Assembly (NCBI RefSeq): GCF_050948215.1 | Contig: NW_027488926.1 | Location: 62,001-126,000, forward strand | Source of the DNA: Halictus rubicundus | Lineage: Eukaryota; Arthropoda; Insecta; Hymenoptera; Halictidae | Direction: 5' to 3' | Length of the DNA: 64,000 nucleotides | Shown: in pieces, positions 35,943-51,300 of the stretch | Position numbering within the stretch: the stretch's first letter is position 1 | Layout of the letters: each line of letters opens with the position of its first letter | The notes under the pieces: model-generated | What the model was told of the DNA's origin: nothing | The model's input: the letters and a program-made list of their open reading frames with translations, nothing else | Databases searched by the model: none | Position numbers and translations under genes: made by a program

Positions 35943-38900
35943 ATCCACTATCCTATCCTATCCTCTATCCTATCCTATCCTCTATCCTATCCTACCGTTT
36001 ATCCTATCCTATCCTCTATCCTATCCTATTCTCTATCCTATCCTATCCTCTATCCTATCCTATCCTCTATCGTATATTATCCTCTATCCTATCCTATTCT
36101 CTATCCTATCCTATCCTCTATCCTATCCTATTCTCCATCCGATCCTATTCTCTATCCTATCCTATCCTCTATCCTATCCTATTCTCCATCCGATCCTATC
36201 CTCTATCCTATCTTATCCTCTATCCTATCCTATCCTCTATCCTATCCTATCCTATCCTCTATCTTATCCTATCCTCTATCCTATCCTATCCTCTATCATA
36301 TCCTATCCTCTATCCTATCCAATCCTATATCCTATTCTCTATCCTATCCTATCCTCTATGATATCCTATCCTCTATCCTAACCTATTCTCTATCCTATCC
36401 TATCCTCTATCCTATCCAATCCTATCCTCTATCATATCCTCTATCCTATCCTATCCCCTATCCTATCCTATCCTCTATCCTATCCTATCCTCTATCCTAT
36501 CCTATTCTCTATCCTATCCTATCCTCTATCCTATCCTATCCTCTATCCTATCCTATTCTCCATCCTATCCTATCCTCTATCCTATCCTATCCTCTATCCT
36601 ATCCTATCCTCTATCCTATCCTATTCTCTATCCTATCTTATCCTCTATCCTATCCTATCCTCTATCCTATCCTATCCTCTATCCTATCCTATCCTCTATC
36701 CTATCCTATCCTCTATCCTATCCTATCCTCTATCCTATCTTATCCACTATCCTATCCTATCCTCTATCCTATCCTATCCTCTATCCTATCCTATCCTATC
36801 CTATCCTCTATCCTATCCTATCCTCTATCCTATCCTATCCTATCCTATCCTCTATCCTATCCTATCCTCTATCCTATCCTATCCTATCCTCTATCCTATC
36901 CTCTATCCTATCCAATCCTATATCCTATTCTCCATACTATCCTATCCTCTATCCTATCCTATCCTCTATCAGATCCTATCCTCTATCCTATCCTATCCTC
37001 TATCCTATCCTATCCTCTATCCTATCCTATTCTCTATCCTATCCTATCTTTCTATCCTATCCTATCCTCTATCCTATCCTATCCTCTCTCCTATTCTATC
37101 CTCTATCCTATCCAATCCTATATCGTATCCTCTATCCTATCCTATCCTCTATCCTATCCTATCCACTATCCTATCCTATCCTCTATCCTATCCTATCCTC
37201 TATCCTATCGTATCCTCTATCCTATCCTATCGTTTATCCTATCCTATCCTCTATCCTATCCTATTCTCTATCCTATCCTATCCTCTATCCTATCCTATCC
37301 TCAATCCTATCCTATCCTCTATCGTATATTATCCTCTATCCTATCCTATTCTCTATCCTATCCTATTCTCTATCCTATCCTACCCTCTATCCTATCCTAT
37401 TCTCCATCCGATCCTATCCTCTATCCTATCTTATCCTCTATCCTATCCTATCCTCTATCCTATCCTATCCTCTATCCTATCCTATCCTATCCTCTATCTT
37501 ATCGTATCCTCTATCATATCCTATCCTCTATCCTATCCTATCGTTGATCCTATCCTATCCTCTATCCTATCCTATCCTCTATCCTATCGTATCCTCTATC
37601 ATATCCTATCCTCTATCCTATCCAATCCTATATCCTATTCTCTATCCTATCCTATCCTCTATGATATCCTATCCTCTATTCTAACCTATTCTCTATCCTA
37701 TCCTATCCTCTATCCTATCCTATCCTATCCTCTATCCTATCCTCTATCCTATCCTATCCTATCGTTTATCCTATCCTATCCTCTATCCTATCCTATCCTC
37801 TAACATATCCTATCCGCTATCCTATCCTATCCTCTATCCTATTCTATCCTCTATCCTATCCAATCCTATATCCTATTCTCTATCCTATCCTATCCGCTAT
37901 TCTATCCTATCCTCTATCCTATCCTATCCTCTATCCTATCATATCCTCTATCCTATCCTATCCCCTATCCTATCCTATCCTCTATCCTATCCTATCCTCT
38001 ATCCTATCCTATCCTCTATCCTATCCTATCCTCTATCCTATCCTATTCTCTATCCTATCCTATCCTCTATCCTATGCTATCCTCTATCGTATCCTATCCT
38101 TTATCCTATCCTATCCTCTATCCTATCCTATCCGCTATCCTATCCAATCCTATATCCTATTCTCTATCCTATCCTATCCTCTATGATATCCTATCCTCTA
38201 TCCTATACTATCCTCTATCCTATCCTATCCTCTATCCTATCCTATCCTCTATCCTATCCTATCCTCTATCCTATCCTATTCTCCATCCTATCCTATCCTC
38301 TATCCTATCCTATCCTCTATCCTATCCTATCCTCTATCCTATCCTGTCCTCTATCCTATCCTATCCTATCCTCTATCCTATCCTATCCTCTATCATATCC
38401 TATCCTCTATCCTATCCTATCGTTTATCCTATCCTATCCTCTATCCTATCCTATCCTCTATCCTATCCTATCCTCTATCCTATCCTATCGTTTATCCTAT
38501 CCTATCCTCTATCCTATCCTATCGTTTATCCTATCCTATCCTCTATCCTATCCTATCCTCTATCCTATCCAATCCTCTATCCTATCCTATCCTCTATCCT
38601 ATCCTATCCTCTATGATATCCTATCCTCTATCCTAACCTATTCTCTATCCTATCCTATCCTCCATCCTATCCTATCATATCCTCTATCCTATCCTATCCC
38701 CTATCCTATCCTATCCTCTATCCTATCCTATCCTCTATCCTATCCTATCCTCTATCCTATCCTATCCTCTATCCTATCCTATCCTTATCCTATCCTCTAT
38801 CCTATCCTATCCACTATCCTATCCTATCCTCTATCCTATCCTATCCTCTATCCTATCCTATCCTATCCTATCCTCTATCCTATCCTATCCTCTATCCTAT

Positions 38901-41900
38901 CCTATCCTATCCTCTATCCTATCCTCTATCCTATCCAATCCTATATCCTATTCTCCATCCTATCCTATCCTCTATCCTATCCTATCCTCTATCAGATCCT
39001 ATCCTCTATCCTATCCTATCCTCTATCCTATCGTATCCTATCCTCTATCCTATCCTATCCTCTATCCTATCGTATCCTCTATCCTATCGTATCCTCTATC
39101 CTATCCTATCGTTTATCCTATCCTATCCTCTATCCTATCCTATTCTCTATCCTATCCTATCCTCTATCCTATCCTATCCTCTATCCTATCCTATCCTCTA
39201 TCGTATATTATCCTCTATCCTATCCTATTCTCTATCCTATCCTATTCTCTATCCTATCCTATCCTCTATCCTATCCTATTCTCCATCCGATCCTATCCTC
39301 TATCCTATCTTATCCTCTATCCTATCCTATCCTATCCTCTATCCTATCCTATCCTATCCTATCCTATCCTCTATCCTATCCTATCCTCTATCCTATCCTA
39401 TCCTCTATCGTATATTATCCTCTATCCTATCCTATTCTCTATCCTATCCTATTCTCTATCCTATCCTATCCTCTATCCTATCCTATTCTCCATCCGATCC
39501 TATCCTCTATCATATCCTATCCTCTATCCTATCCTATCGTTTATCCTATCCTATCCTCTATCCTATCCAATCCTATATCCTATACTCTATCCTATCCTAT
39601 CCTCTATTCTATCCTATCATCTATCCTATCCTATCCTCTATCCTATCATATCCTCTATCCTATCCTATTCTCTATCCTATCCTATCCTCTATCCTATCCT
39701 ATTCTCTATCCTATCCTATCCTCTATCCTATGCTATCCTCTATCCTATCCTATTCTCCATCCTATCCTATCCTCTATCCTATCCTATCCTCTATCCTATC
39801 CTATCCTCTATCCTATCCTATCCTCTATCCTATCCTATCCTATCCTCTATCCTATCCTATCCTCTATCATATCCTATCCTCTATCCTATCCTATCGTTTA
39901 TCCTATCCTATCCTCTATCCTATCCTATCCTCTATCCTATCCTATCCTCTATCCTATCCTATCCTCTATCCTATCCAATCCTCTATCCTATCCTATTCTA
40001 TTCCTCTATCCTATCCTATCCTCTATCCTATCCTATCCTCTATCCTATTCTATCCTCTATCCTATCCAATCCTATATCCTATTCTCTATCCTATCCTATC
40101 CTCTATGATATCCTATCCTCTATCCTAACCTATTCTCTATCCTATCCTATCCTCCATCCTATCCTATCATATCCTCTATCCTATCCTATCCCCTATCCTA
40201 TCCTATCCTCTATCCTATCCTATCCTCTATGATATCCTATCCTCTATCCTAACCTATTCTCTATCCTATCCTATTCTCTATCCTATCTTATCCTCTATCC
40301 TATCCTATCCTCTATCCTATCCTATCCTCTATCCTATCCAATCCTCCATCCTATCCTATCCTCTATCCTATCCTATCCTCTATCCTATCCTATCCTCTAT
40401 CCTATCCTATCCTCTATCCTATTCTATCCTCTATCCTATCCAATCCTATATCCTATTCTCTATCCTATCCTATCCTCTATGATATCCTATCCTCTATCCT
40501 AACCTGTTCTCTATCCTATCCTATCCTCTATCCTATCCTATCCTCTATCCTATCCTATCCTCTATCCTATCCTATCCTCTATCCTATCCTATCCTCTATC
40601 CTATCATATCCTCTATCCTATCTTATCCACTATCCTATCCTATCCTCTATCCTATCATATCCTCTATCCTATCCTATTCTCTATCCTATCCTATCCTCTA
40701 TCCTATCCTATTCTCTATCCTATCCTATCCTCTATCCTATGCTATCCTCTATCCTATCCTATTCTCCATCCTATCCTATCCTCTATCCTATCCTATCCTC
40801 TATCCTATCCTATCCTCTATCCTATCCTATCCTCTATCCTATCCTATCCTATCCTCTATCCTATCCTATCCTCTATCATATCCTATCCTCTATCCTATCC
40901 TATCGTTTATCCTATCCTATCCTCTATCCTATCCTATCCTCTATCCTATCCTATCCTCTATCCTATCCTATCCTCTATCCTATCCAATCCTCTATCCTAT
41001 CCTATCCTCTATCCTATCCTATCCTCTATCCTATCCTATCCTCTATCCTATTCTATCCTCTATCCTATCCAATCCTATATCCTATTCTCTATCCTATCCT
41101 ATCCTCTATGATATCCTATCCTCTATCCTAACCTATTCTCTATCCTATCCTATCCTCCATCCTATCCTATCATATCCTTTATCCTATCCTATCCCCTATC
41201 CTATCCTATCCTCTATCCTATCCTATCCTCTATGATATCCTATCCTCTATCCTAACCTATTCTCTATCCTATCCTATTCTCTATCCTATCTTATCCTCTA
41301 TCCTATCCTATCCTCTATCCTATCCTATCCTCTATCCTATCCAATCCTCCATCCTATCCTATCCTCTATCCTATCCTATCCTCTATCCTATCCTATCCTC
41401 TATCCTATCCTATCCTCTATCCTATTCTATCCTCTATCCTATAAAATCCTATATCCTATTCTCTATCCTATCCTATCCTCTATGATATCCTATCCTCTAT
41501 CCTAACCTATTCTCTATCCTATCCTATCCTCTATCCTATCCTATCCTCTATCCTATCCTATCCTCTATCCTATCCTATCCTCTATCCTATCCTATCCTCT
41601 ATCCTATCATATCCTCTATCCTATCTTATCCACTATCCTATCCTATCCTCTATCCTATCCTATCCTCTATCCTATCCTATCCTATCCTATCCTCTATCCT
41701 ATCCTATCCTCTATCCTATCCTATCCTATCCTATCCTCTATCCTATCCTATCCTCTATCCTATCCTATCCTATCCTCTATCCTATCCTCTATCCTATCCA
41801 ATCCTATATCCTATTCTCCATCCTATCCTATCCTCTATCCTATCCTATCCTCTATCAGATCCTATCCTATCCTCTATCCTATCCTATTCTCTATCCTATC

Positions 41901-44900
41901 CTATCCTCTATCCTATCCTATCCTCTATCCTATCCTATCCTCTCTCCTATTCTATCCTCTATCCTATCCTATCCTCTATCCTATCCTATCCTCTATCCTA
42001 TCCTATCCTCTATCCTATCATATCCTCTATCCTATCTTATCCACTATCCTATCCTATCCTCTATCCTATCCTATCCTCTATCCTATCCTATCCTATCCTA
42101 TCCTCTATCCTATCCTATCCACTATCCTATCCTATCCTCTATCCTATCCTATCCTCTATCCTATCCTATCCTCTATCCTATCGTATCCTCTATCCTATCC
42201 TATCGTTTATCCTATCCTATCCTCTATCCTATCCTATCCTCTATCCTATCCTATCCCCTATCCTATCCTATCCTCTATCCTATCCTATCCTCTATCCTAT
42301 CCTATCCTCTATCCTATCCTATCCTCTATCCTCTATCCTATCCTATCCTCTATCCTATCCTATCCTCTATCGTATATTATCCTCTATCCTATCCTATTCT
42401 CTATCCTATCCTATTCTCTATCCTATCCTATATCCTATCCTCTATCCTATCCTATTCTCCATCCGATCCTATCCTCTATCCTATCTTATCCTCTATCCTA
42501 TCCTATCCTCTATCCTATCCTATCCTCTATCCTATCCTATCCTCTCCTCTATCTTATCCTATCCTCTATCCTATCCTATCGTTTATCCTATCCTATCCTC
42601 TATCCTATCCTATCCTCTAACATATCCTATCCGCTATCCTATCCTATCCTCTATCCAATTCTATCCTCTATCCTATCCAATCCTATATCCTATTCTCTAT
42701 CCTATCCTATCCTCTATCCTATCCTATTATCCATCCGATCCTATCCTCTATCCTATCTTATCCTCTATCCTATCCTATCCTCTATCCTATCCTATCTCTA
42801 TCCTATCCTATCCCTATCGTATCTATCCTTATCCCTATCCTCTATCCTATCCTATCCGCTATCCTATCCAATCCTATATCCTATTCTCTATCCTATCCTA
42901 TCCTCTATGATATCCTATCCTCTATCCTATACTATCCTCTATCCTATCCTATCCTCTATCCTATCCTATCCTCTATCCTATCCCATCCTCTATCCTATCC
43001 TATTCTCTATCCTATCCTATCCTCTATCCTATCCTATTCTCTATCCTATCCTATCCTCTATCCTATCCTATCCTCTATCCTATCCTATTCTCCATCCTAT
43101 CCTATCCTCTATCCTATCCTAGATCTCTATCCTATCCTATCCTCTATCCTATCCTATCCTCTATCCTATCCTATCCTATCCTCTATCCTATCCTATCCTC
43201 TATCATATCCTATCCTCTATCCTATCCTATCGTTTATCCTATCCTATCCTCTATCCTATCCTATCCTCTATCCTATCCTATCCTCTATCCTATCGTATCC
43301 TCTATCCTATCCTATCGTTTATCCTATCCTATGCTCTATCCTATCCTATTCTCTATCCTATCCTATCCTCTATCCTATCCTCTATTCTATCCAATCCTAT
43401 ATCCTATCCTCTATCATATCCTATCCTCTATCCTATCCAATCCTATATCCTATCCTCTATCATATCCTATCCTCTATCCTATCCTATCCTCTATCCTATC
43501 CTATCCTATCCTCTATCCTATCCTATCCTCTATCCTATCCTATCCTCTATCGTATCCTATCCTCTATCCTATCCTATCCTCTATCCTATCCTATCCTCTA
43601 TCCTATCCTATCCGCTATCCTATCCAATCCTATATCCTATTCTCTATTCTATCCTATCCTCTATCCTATCCTATCCTCTATCCTATCCTATCCTCTATCC
43701 TATCCTATTCTCTATCCTATCCTATCCTCTATCCTATCCTATCCTCTATCCTATCCTATCCTCTCTCCTATTCTATCCTCTATCCTATCCAATCCTATAT
43801 CGTATCCTCTATCCTATCCTATCCTCTATCCTATCCTATCCACTATCCTATCCTATCCTCTATCCTATCCTATCCTCTATCCTATCGTATCCTCTATCCT
43901 ATCCTATCGTTTATCCTATCCAATCCTCTATCCTATCCTATTCTCTATCCTATCCTATCCTCTATCCTATCCTATCCTCTATCCTATCCTATCCTCTATC
44001 GTATATTATCCTCTATCCTATCCTATTCTCTATCCTATCCTATTCTCTATCCTATCCTATCCTCTATCCTATCCTATTCTCCATCCGATCCTATCCTCTA
44101 TCCTATCTTATCCTCTATCCTATCCTATCCTCTATCCTATCCTATCCTCTATCCTATCCTATCCTATCCTCTATCTTATCCTATCCTCTATCATATCCTA
44201 TCCTCTATCCTATCCTATCGTTTATCCTATCCTATCCTCTATCGTATCCTATTCTCTATCCTATCCTATTCTCTATCCTATCCTATCCTCTATCCTATCC
44301 TATTCTCCATCCGATCCTATCCTCTATCCTATCTTATCCTCTATCCTATCCTATCCTCTATCCTATCCTATCCTCTATCCTATCCTATCCTATCCTCTAT
44401 CCTATCCTATCCTCTATCCTATCCTATCCTCTATCCTATCCTATCCGCTATCCTATCCAATCCTATATCCTATTCTCTATTCTATCCTATCCTCTATCCT
44501 ATCCTATCCTCTATCCTATCCTATCCTCTATCCTATCCTATTCTCTATCCTATCCTATCCTCTATCCTATCCTATCCTCTATCCTATCCTATCCTCTCTC
44601 CTATTCTATCCTCTATCCTATCCAATCCTATATCGTATCCTCTATCCTATCCTATCCTCTATCCTATCCTATCCACTATCCTATCCTATCCTCTATCCTA
44701 TCCTATCCTCTATCCTATCGTATCCTCTATCCTATCCTATCGTTTATCCTATCCAATCCTCTATCCTATCCTATTCTCTATCCTATCCTATCCTCTATCC
44801 TATCCTATCCTCTATCCTATCCTATCCTCTATCGTATATTATCCTCTATCCTATCCTATTCTCTATCCTATCCTATTCTCTATCCTATCCTATCCTCTAT

Positions 44901-45360
44901 CCTATCCTATTCTCCATCCGATCCTATCCTCTATCCTATCTTATCCTCTATCCTATCCTATCCTCTATCCTATCCTATCCTCTACCCTATCCTATCCTAT
45001 CCTCTATCTTATCCTATCCTCTATCATATCCTATCCTCTATCCTATCCTATCGTTTATCCTATCCTATCCTCTATCGTATCCTATTCTCTATCCTATCCT
45101 ATTCTCTATCCAATCCTATCCTCTATCCTATCCTATTCTCCATCCGATCCTATCCTCTATCCTATCTTATCCTCTATCCTATCCTATCCTCTATCCTATC
45201 CTATCCTCTATCCTATCCTATCCTATCCTCTATCTTATCCTATCCTCTATCATATCCTATCCTCTATCCTATCCTATCGTTTATCCTATCCTATCCTCTA
45301 TCCTATCCTATCCTCTATCCTATCCTATTCTCTATCCTATCCTATCCTCTATCCCATCCT
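35943..45360. repeat. 9,418-bp higher-order repeat, copy 1
   Basis: Starts about 290 bp from the transposon. Ordered variants recur in copy 2 at +9,418 bp: CTACCG (35,992/45,410), CTAACC (36,378/45,796), CGTTGATCC (37,542/46,960), TATGCTATCC (38,074/47,492 and 40,739/50,157), TATGCTC (43,331/52,749) and CCCATCC (45,353/54,771). Local indels distinguish it from copy 2 near 38,783, 39,995, 42,430, 42,790-42,850 and 43,120. They cancel, leaving the same total length. Confidence 0.85.
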
Positions 45361-48300
45361 ATCCACTATCCTATCCTATCCTCTATCCTATCCTATCCTC
45401 TATCCTATCCTACCGTTTATCCTATCCTATCCTCTATCCTATCCTATTCTCTATCCTATCCTATCCTCTATCCTATCCTATCCTCTATCGTATATTATCC
45501 TCTATCCTATCCTATTCTCTATCCTATCCTATCCTCTATCCTATCCTATTCTCCATCCGATCCTATTCTCTATCCTATCCTATCCTCTATCCTATCCTAT
45601 TCTCCATCCGATCCTATCCTCTATCCTATCTTATCCTCTATCCTATCCTATCCTCTATCCTATCCTATCCTATCCTCTATCTTATCCTATCCTCTATCCT
45701 ATCCTATCCTCTATCATATCCTATCCTCTATCCTATCCAATCCTATATCCTATTCTCTATCCTATCCTATCCTCTATGATATCCTATCCTCTATCCTAAC
45801 CTATTCTCTATCCTATCCTATCCTCTATCCTATCCAATCCTATCCTCTATCATATCCTCTATCCTATCCTATCCCCTATCCTATCCTATCCTCTATCCTA
45901 TCCTATCCTCTATCCTATCCTATTCTCTATCCTATCCTATCCTCTATCCTATCCTATCCTCTATCCTATCCTATTCTCCATCCTATCCTATCCTCTATCC
46001 TATCCTATCCTCTATCCTATCCTATCCTCTATCCTATCCTATTCTCTATCCTATCTTATCCTCTATCCTATCCTATCCTCTATCCTATCCTATCCTCTAT
46101 CCTATCCTATCCTCTATCCTATCCTATCCTCTATCCTATCCTATCCTCTATCCTATCTTATCCACTATCCTATCCTATCCTCTATCCTATCCTATCCTCT
46201 ATCCTATCCTATCCTATCCTATCCTCTATCCTATCCTATCCTCTATCCTATCCTATCCTATCCTATCCTCTATCCTATCCTATCCTCTATCCTATCCTAT
46301 CCTATCCTCTATCCTATCCTCTATCCTATCCAATCCTATATCCTATTCTCCATACTATCCTATCCTCTATCCTATCCTATCCTCTATCAGATCCTATCCT
46401 CTATCCTATCCTATCCTCTATCCTATCCTATCCTCTATCCTATCCTATTCTCTATCCTATCCTATCTTTCTATCCTATCCTATCCTCTATCCTATCCTAT
46501 CCTCTCTCCTATTCTATCCTCTATCCTATCCAATCCTATATCGTATCCTCTATCCTATCCTATCCTCTATCCTATCCTATCCACTATCCTATCCTATCCT
46601 CTATCCTATCCTATCCTCTATCCTATCGTATCCTCTATCCTATCCTATCGTTTATCCTATCCTATCCTCTATCCTATCCTATTCTCTATCCTATCCTATC
46701 CTCTATCCTATCCTATCCTCAATCCTATCCTATCCTCTATCGTATATTATCCTCTATCCTATCCTATTCTCTATCCTATCCTATTCTCTATCCTATCCTA
46801 CCCTCTATCCTATCCTATTCTCCATCCGATCCTATCCTCTATCCTATCTTATCCTCTATCCTATCCTATCCTCTATCCTATCCTATCCTCTATCCTATCC
46901 TATCCTATCCTCTATCTTATCGTATCCTCTATCATATCCTATCCTCTATCCTATCCTATCGTTGATCCTATCCTATCCTCTATCCTATCCTATCCTCTAT
47001 CCTATCGTATCCTCTATCATATCCTATCCTCTATCCTATCCAATCCTATATCCTATTCTCTATCCTATCCTATCCTCTATGATATCCTATCCTCTATTCT
47101 AACCTATTCTCTATCCTATCCTATCCTCTATCCTATCCTATCCTATCCTCTATCCTATCCTCTATCCTATCCTATCCTATCGTTTATCCTATCCTATCCT
47201 CTATCCTATCCTATCCTCTAACATATCCTATCCGCTATCCTATCCTATCCTCTATCCTATTCTATCCTCTATCCTATCCAATCCTATATCCTATTCTCTA
47301 TCCTATCCTATCCGCTATTCTATCCTATCCTCTATCCTATCCTATCCTCTATCCTATCATATCCTCTATCCTATCCTATCCCCTATCCTATCCTATCCTC
47401 TATCCTATCCTATCCTCTATCCTATCCTATCCTCTATCCTATCCTATCCTCTATCCTATCCTATTCTCTATCCTATCCTATCCTCTATCCTATGCTATCC
47501 TCTATCGTATCCTATCCTTTATCCTATCCTATCCTCTATCCTATCCTATCCGCTATCCTATCCAATCCTATATCCTATTCTCTATCCTATCCTATCCTCT
47601 ATGATATCCTATCCTCTATCCTATACTATCCTCTATCCTATCCTATCCTCTATCCTATCCTATCCTCTATCCTATCCTATCCTCTATCCTATCCTATTCT
47701 CCATCCTATCCTATCCTCTATCCTATCCTATCCTCTATCCTATCCTATCCTCTATCCTATCCTGTCCTCTATCCTATCCTATCCTATCCTCTATCCTATC
47801 CTATCCTCTATCATATCCTATCCTCTATCCTATCCTATCGTTTATCCTATCCTATCCTCTATCCTATCCTATCCTCTATCCTATCCTATCCTCTATCCTA
47901 TCCTATCGTTTATCCTATCCTATCCTCTATCCTATCCTATCGTTTATCCTATCCTATCCTCTATCCTATCCTATCCTCTATCCTATCCAATCCTCTATCC
48001 TATCCTATCCTCTATCCTATCCTATCCTCTATGATATCCTATCCTCTATCCTAACCTATTCTCTATCCTATCCTATCCTCCATCCTATCCTATCATATCC
48101 TCTATCCTATCCTATCCCCTATCCTATCCTATCCTCTATCCTATCCTATCCTCTATCCTATCCTATCCTCTATCCTATCCTATCCTCTATCCTATCCTAT
48201 CCTCTATCCTATCCTATCCTCTATCCTATCCTATCCACTATCCTATCCTATCCTCTATCCTATCCTATCCTCTATCCTATCCTATCCTATCCTATCCTCT

Positions 48301-51300
48301 ATCCTATCCTATCCTCTATCCTATCCTATCCTATCCTCTATCCTATCCTCTATCCTATCCAATCCTATATCCTATTCTCCATCCTATCCTATCCTCTATC
48401 CTATCCTATCCTCTATCAGATCCTATCCTCTATCCTATCCTATCCTCTATCCTATCGTATCCTATCCTCTATCCTATCCTATCCTCTATCCTATCGTATC
48501 CTCTATCCTATCGTATCCTCTATCCTATCCTATCGTTTATCCTATCCTATCCTCTATCCTATCCTATTCTCTATCCTATCCTATCCTCTATCCTATCCTA
48601 TCCTCTATCCTATCCTATCCTCTATCGTATATTATCCTCTATCCTATCCTATTCTCTATCCTATCCTATTCTCTATCCTATCCTATCCTCTATCCTATCC
48701 TATTCTCCATCCGATCCTATCCTCTATCCTATCTTATCCTCTATCCTATCCTATCCTATCCTCTATCCTATCCTATCCTATCCTATCCTATCCTCTATCC
48801 TATCCTATCCTCTATCCTATCCTATCCTCTATCGTATATTATCCTCTATCCTATCCTATTCTCTATCCTATCCTATTCTCTATCCTATCCTATCCTCTAT
48901 CCTATCCTATTCTCCATCCGATCCTATCCTCTATCATATCCTATCCTCTATCCTATCCTATCGTTTATCCTATCCTATCCTCTATCCTATCCAATCCTAT
49001 ATCCTATACTCTATCCTATCCTATCCTCTATTCTATCCTATCATCTATCCTATCCTATCCTCTATCCTATCATATCCTCTATCCTATCCTATTCTCTATC
49101 CTATCCTATCCTCTATCCTATCCTATTCTCTATCCTATCCTATCCTCTATCCTATGCTATCCTCTATCCTATCCTATTCTCCATCCTATCCTATCCTCTA
49201 TCCTATCCTATCCTCTATCCTATCCTATCCTCTATCCTATCCTATCCTCTATCCTATCCTATCCTATCCTCTATCCTATCCTATCCTCTATCATATCCTA
49301 TCCTCTATCCTATCCTATCGTTTATCCTATCCTATCCTCTATCCTATCCTATCCTCTATCCTATCCTATCCTCTATCCTATCCTATCCTCTATCCTATCC
49401 AATCCTCTATCCTATCCTATCCTCTATCCTATCCTATCCTCTATCCTATCCTATCCTCTATCCTATTCTATCCTCTATCCTATCCAATCCTATATCCTAT
49501 TCTCTATCCTATCCTATCCTCTATGATATCCTATCCTCTATCCTAACCTATTCTCTATCCTATCCTATCCTCCATCCTATCCTATCATATCCTCTATCCT
49601 ATCCTATCCCCTATCCTATCCTATCCTCTATCCTATCCTATCCTCTATGATATCCTATCCTATATCCTAACCTATTCTCTATCCTATCCTATTCTCTATC
49701 CTATCTTATCCTCTATCCTATCCTATCCTCTATCCTATCCTATCCTCTATCCTATCCAATCCTCCATCCTATCCTATCCTCTATCCTATCCTATCCTCTA
49801 TCCTATCCTATCCTCTATCCTATCCTATCCTCTATCCTATTCTATCCTCTATCCTATCCAATCCTATATCCTATTCTCTATCCTATCCTATCCTCTATGA
49901 TATCCTATCCTCTATCCTAACCTGTTCTCTATCCTATCCTATCCTCTATCCTATCCTATCCTCTATCCTATCCTATCCTCTATCCTATCCTATCCTCTAT
50001 CCTATCCTATCCTCTATCCTATCATATCCTCTATCCTATCTTATCCACTATCCTATCCTATCCTCTATCCTATCATATCCTCTATCCTATCCTATTCTCT
50101 ATCCTATCCTATCCTCTATCCTATCCTATTCTCTATCCTATCCTATCCTCTATCCTATGCTATCCTCTATCCTATCCTATTCTCCATCCTATCCTATCCT
50201 CTATCCTATCCTATCCTCTATCCTATCCTATCCTCTATCCTATCCTATCCTCTATCCTATCCTATCCTATCCTCTATCCTATCCTATCCTCTATCATATC
50301 CTATCCTCTATCCTATCCTATCGTTTATCCTATCCTATCCTCTATCCTATCCTATCCTCTATCCTATCCTATCCTCTATCCTATCCTATCCTCTATCCTA
50401 TCCAATCCTCTATCCTATCCTATCCTCTATCCTATCCTATCCTCTATCCTATCCTATCCTCTATCCTATTCTATCCTCTATCCTATCCAATCCTATATCC
50501 TATTCTCTATCCTATCCTATCCTCTATGATATCCTATCCTCTATCCTAACCTATTCTCTATCCTATCCTATCCTCCATCCTATCCTATCATATCCTTTAT
50601 CCTATCCTATCCCCTATCCTATCCTATCCTCTATCCTATCCTATCCTCTATGATATCCTATCCTCTATCCTAACCTATTCTCTATCCTATCCTATTCTCT
50701 ATCCTATCTTATCCTCTATCCTATCCTATCCTCTATCCTATCCTATCCTCTATCCTATCCAATCCTCCATCCTATCCTATCCTCTATCCTATCCTATCCT
50801 CTATCCTATCCTATCCTCTATCCTATCCTATCCTCTATCCTATTCTATCCTCTATCCTATCCAATCCTATATCCTATTCTCTATCCTATCCTATCCTCTA
50901 TGATATCCTATCCTCTATCCTAACCTATTCTCTATCCTATCCTATCCTCTATCCTATCCTATCCTCTATCCTATCCTATCCTCTATCCTATCCTATCCTC
51001 TATCCTATCCTATCCTCTATCCTATCATATCCTCTATCCTATCTTATCCACTATCCTATCCTATCCTCTATCCTATCCTATCCTCTATCCTATCCTATCC
51101 TATCCTATCCTCTATCCTATCCTATCCTCTATCCTATCCTATCCTATCCTATCCTCTATCCTATCCTATCCTCTATCCTATCCTATCCTATCCTCTATCC
51201 TATCCTCTATCCTATCCAATCCTATATCCTATTCTCCATCCTATCCTATCCTCTATCCTATCCTATCCTCTATCAGATCCTATCCTATCCTCTATCCTAT

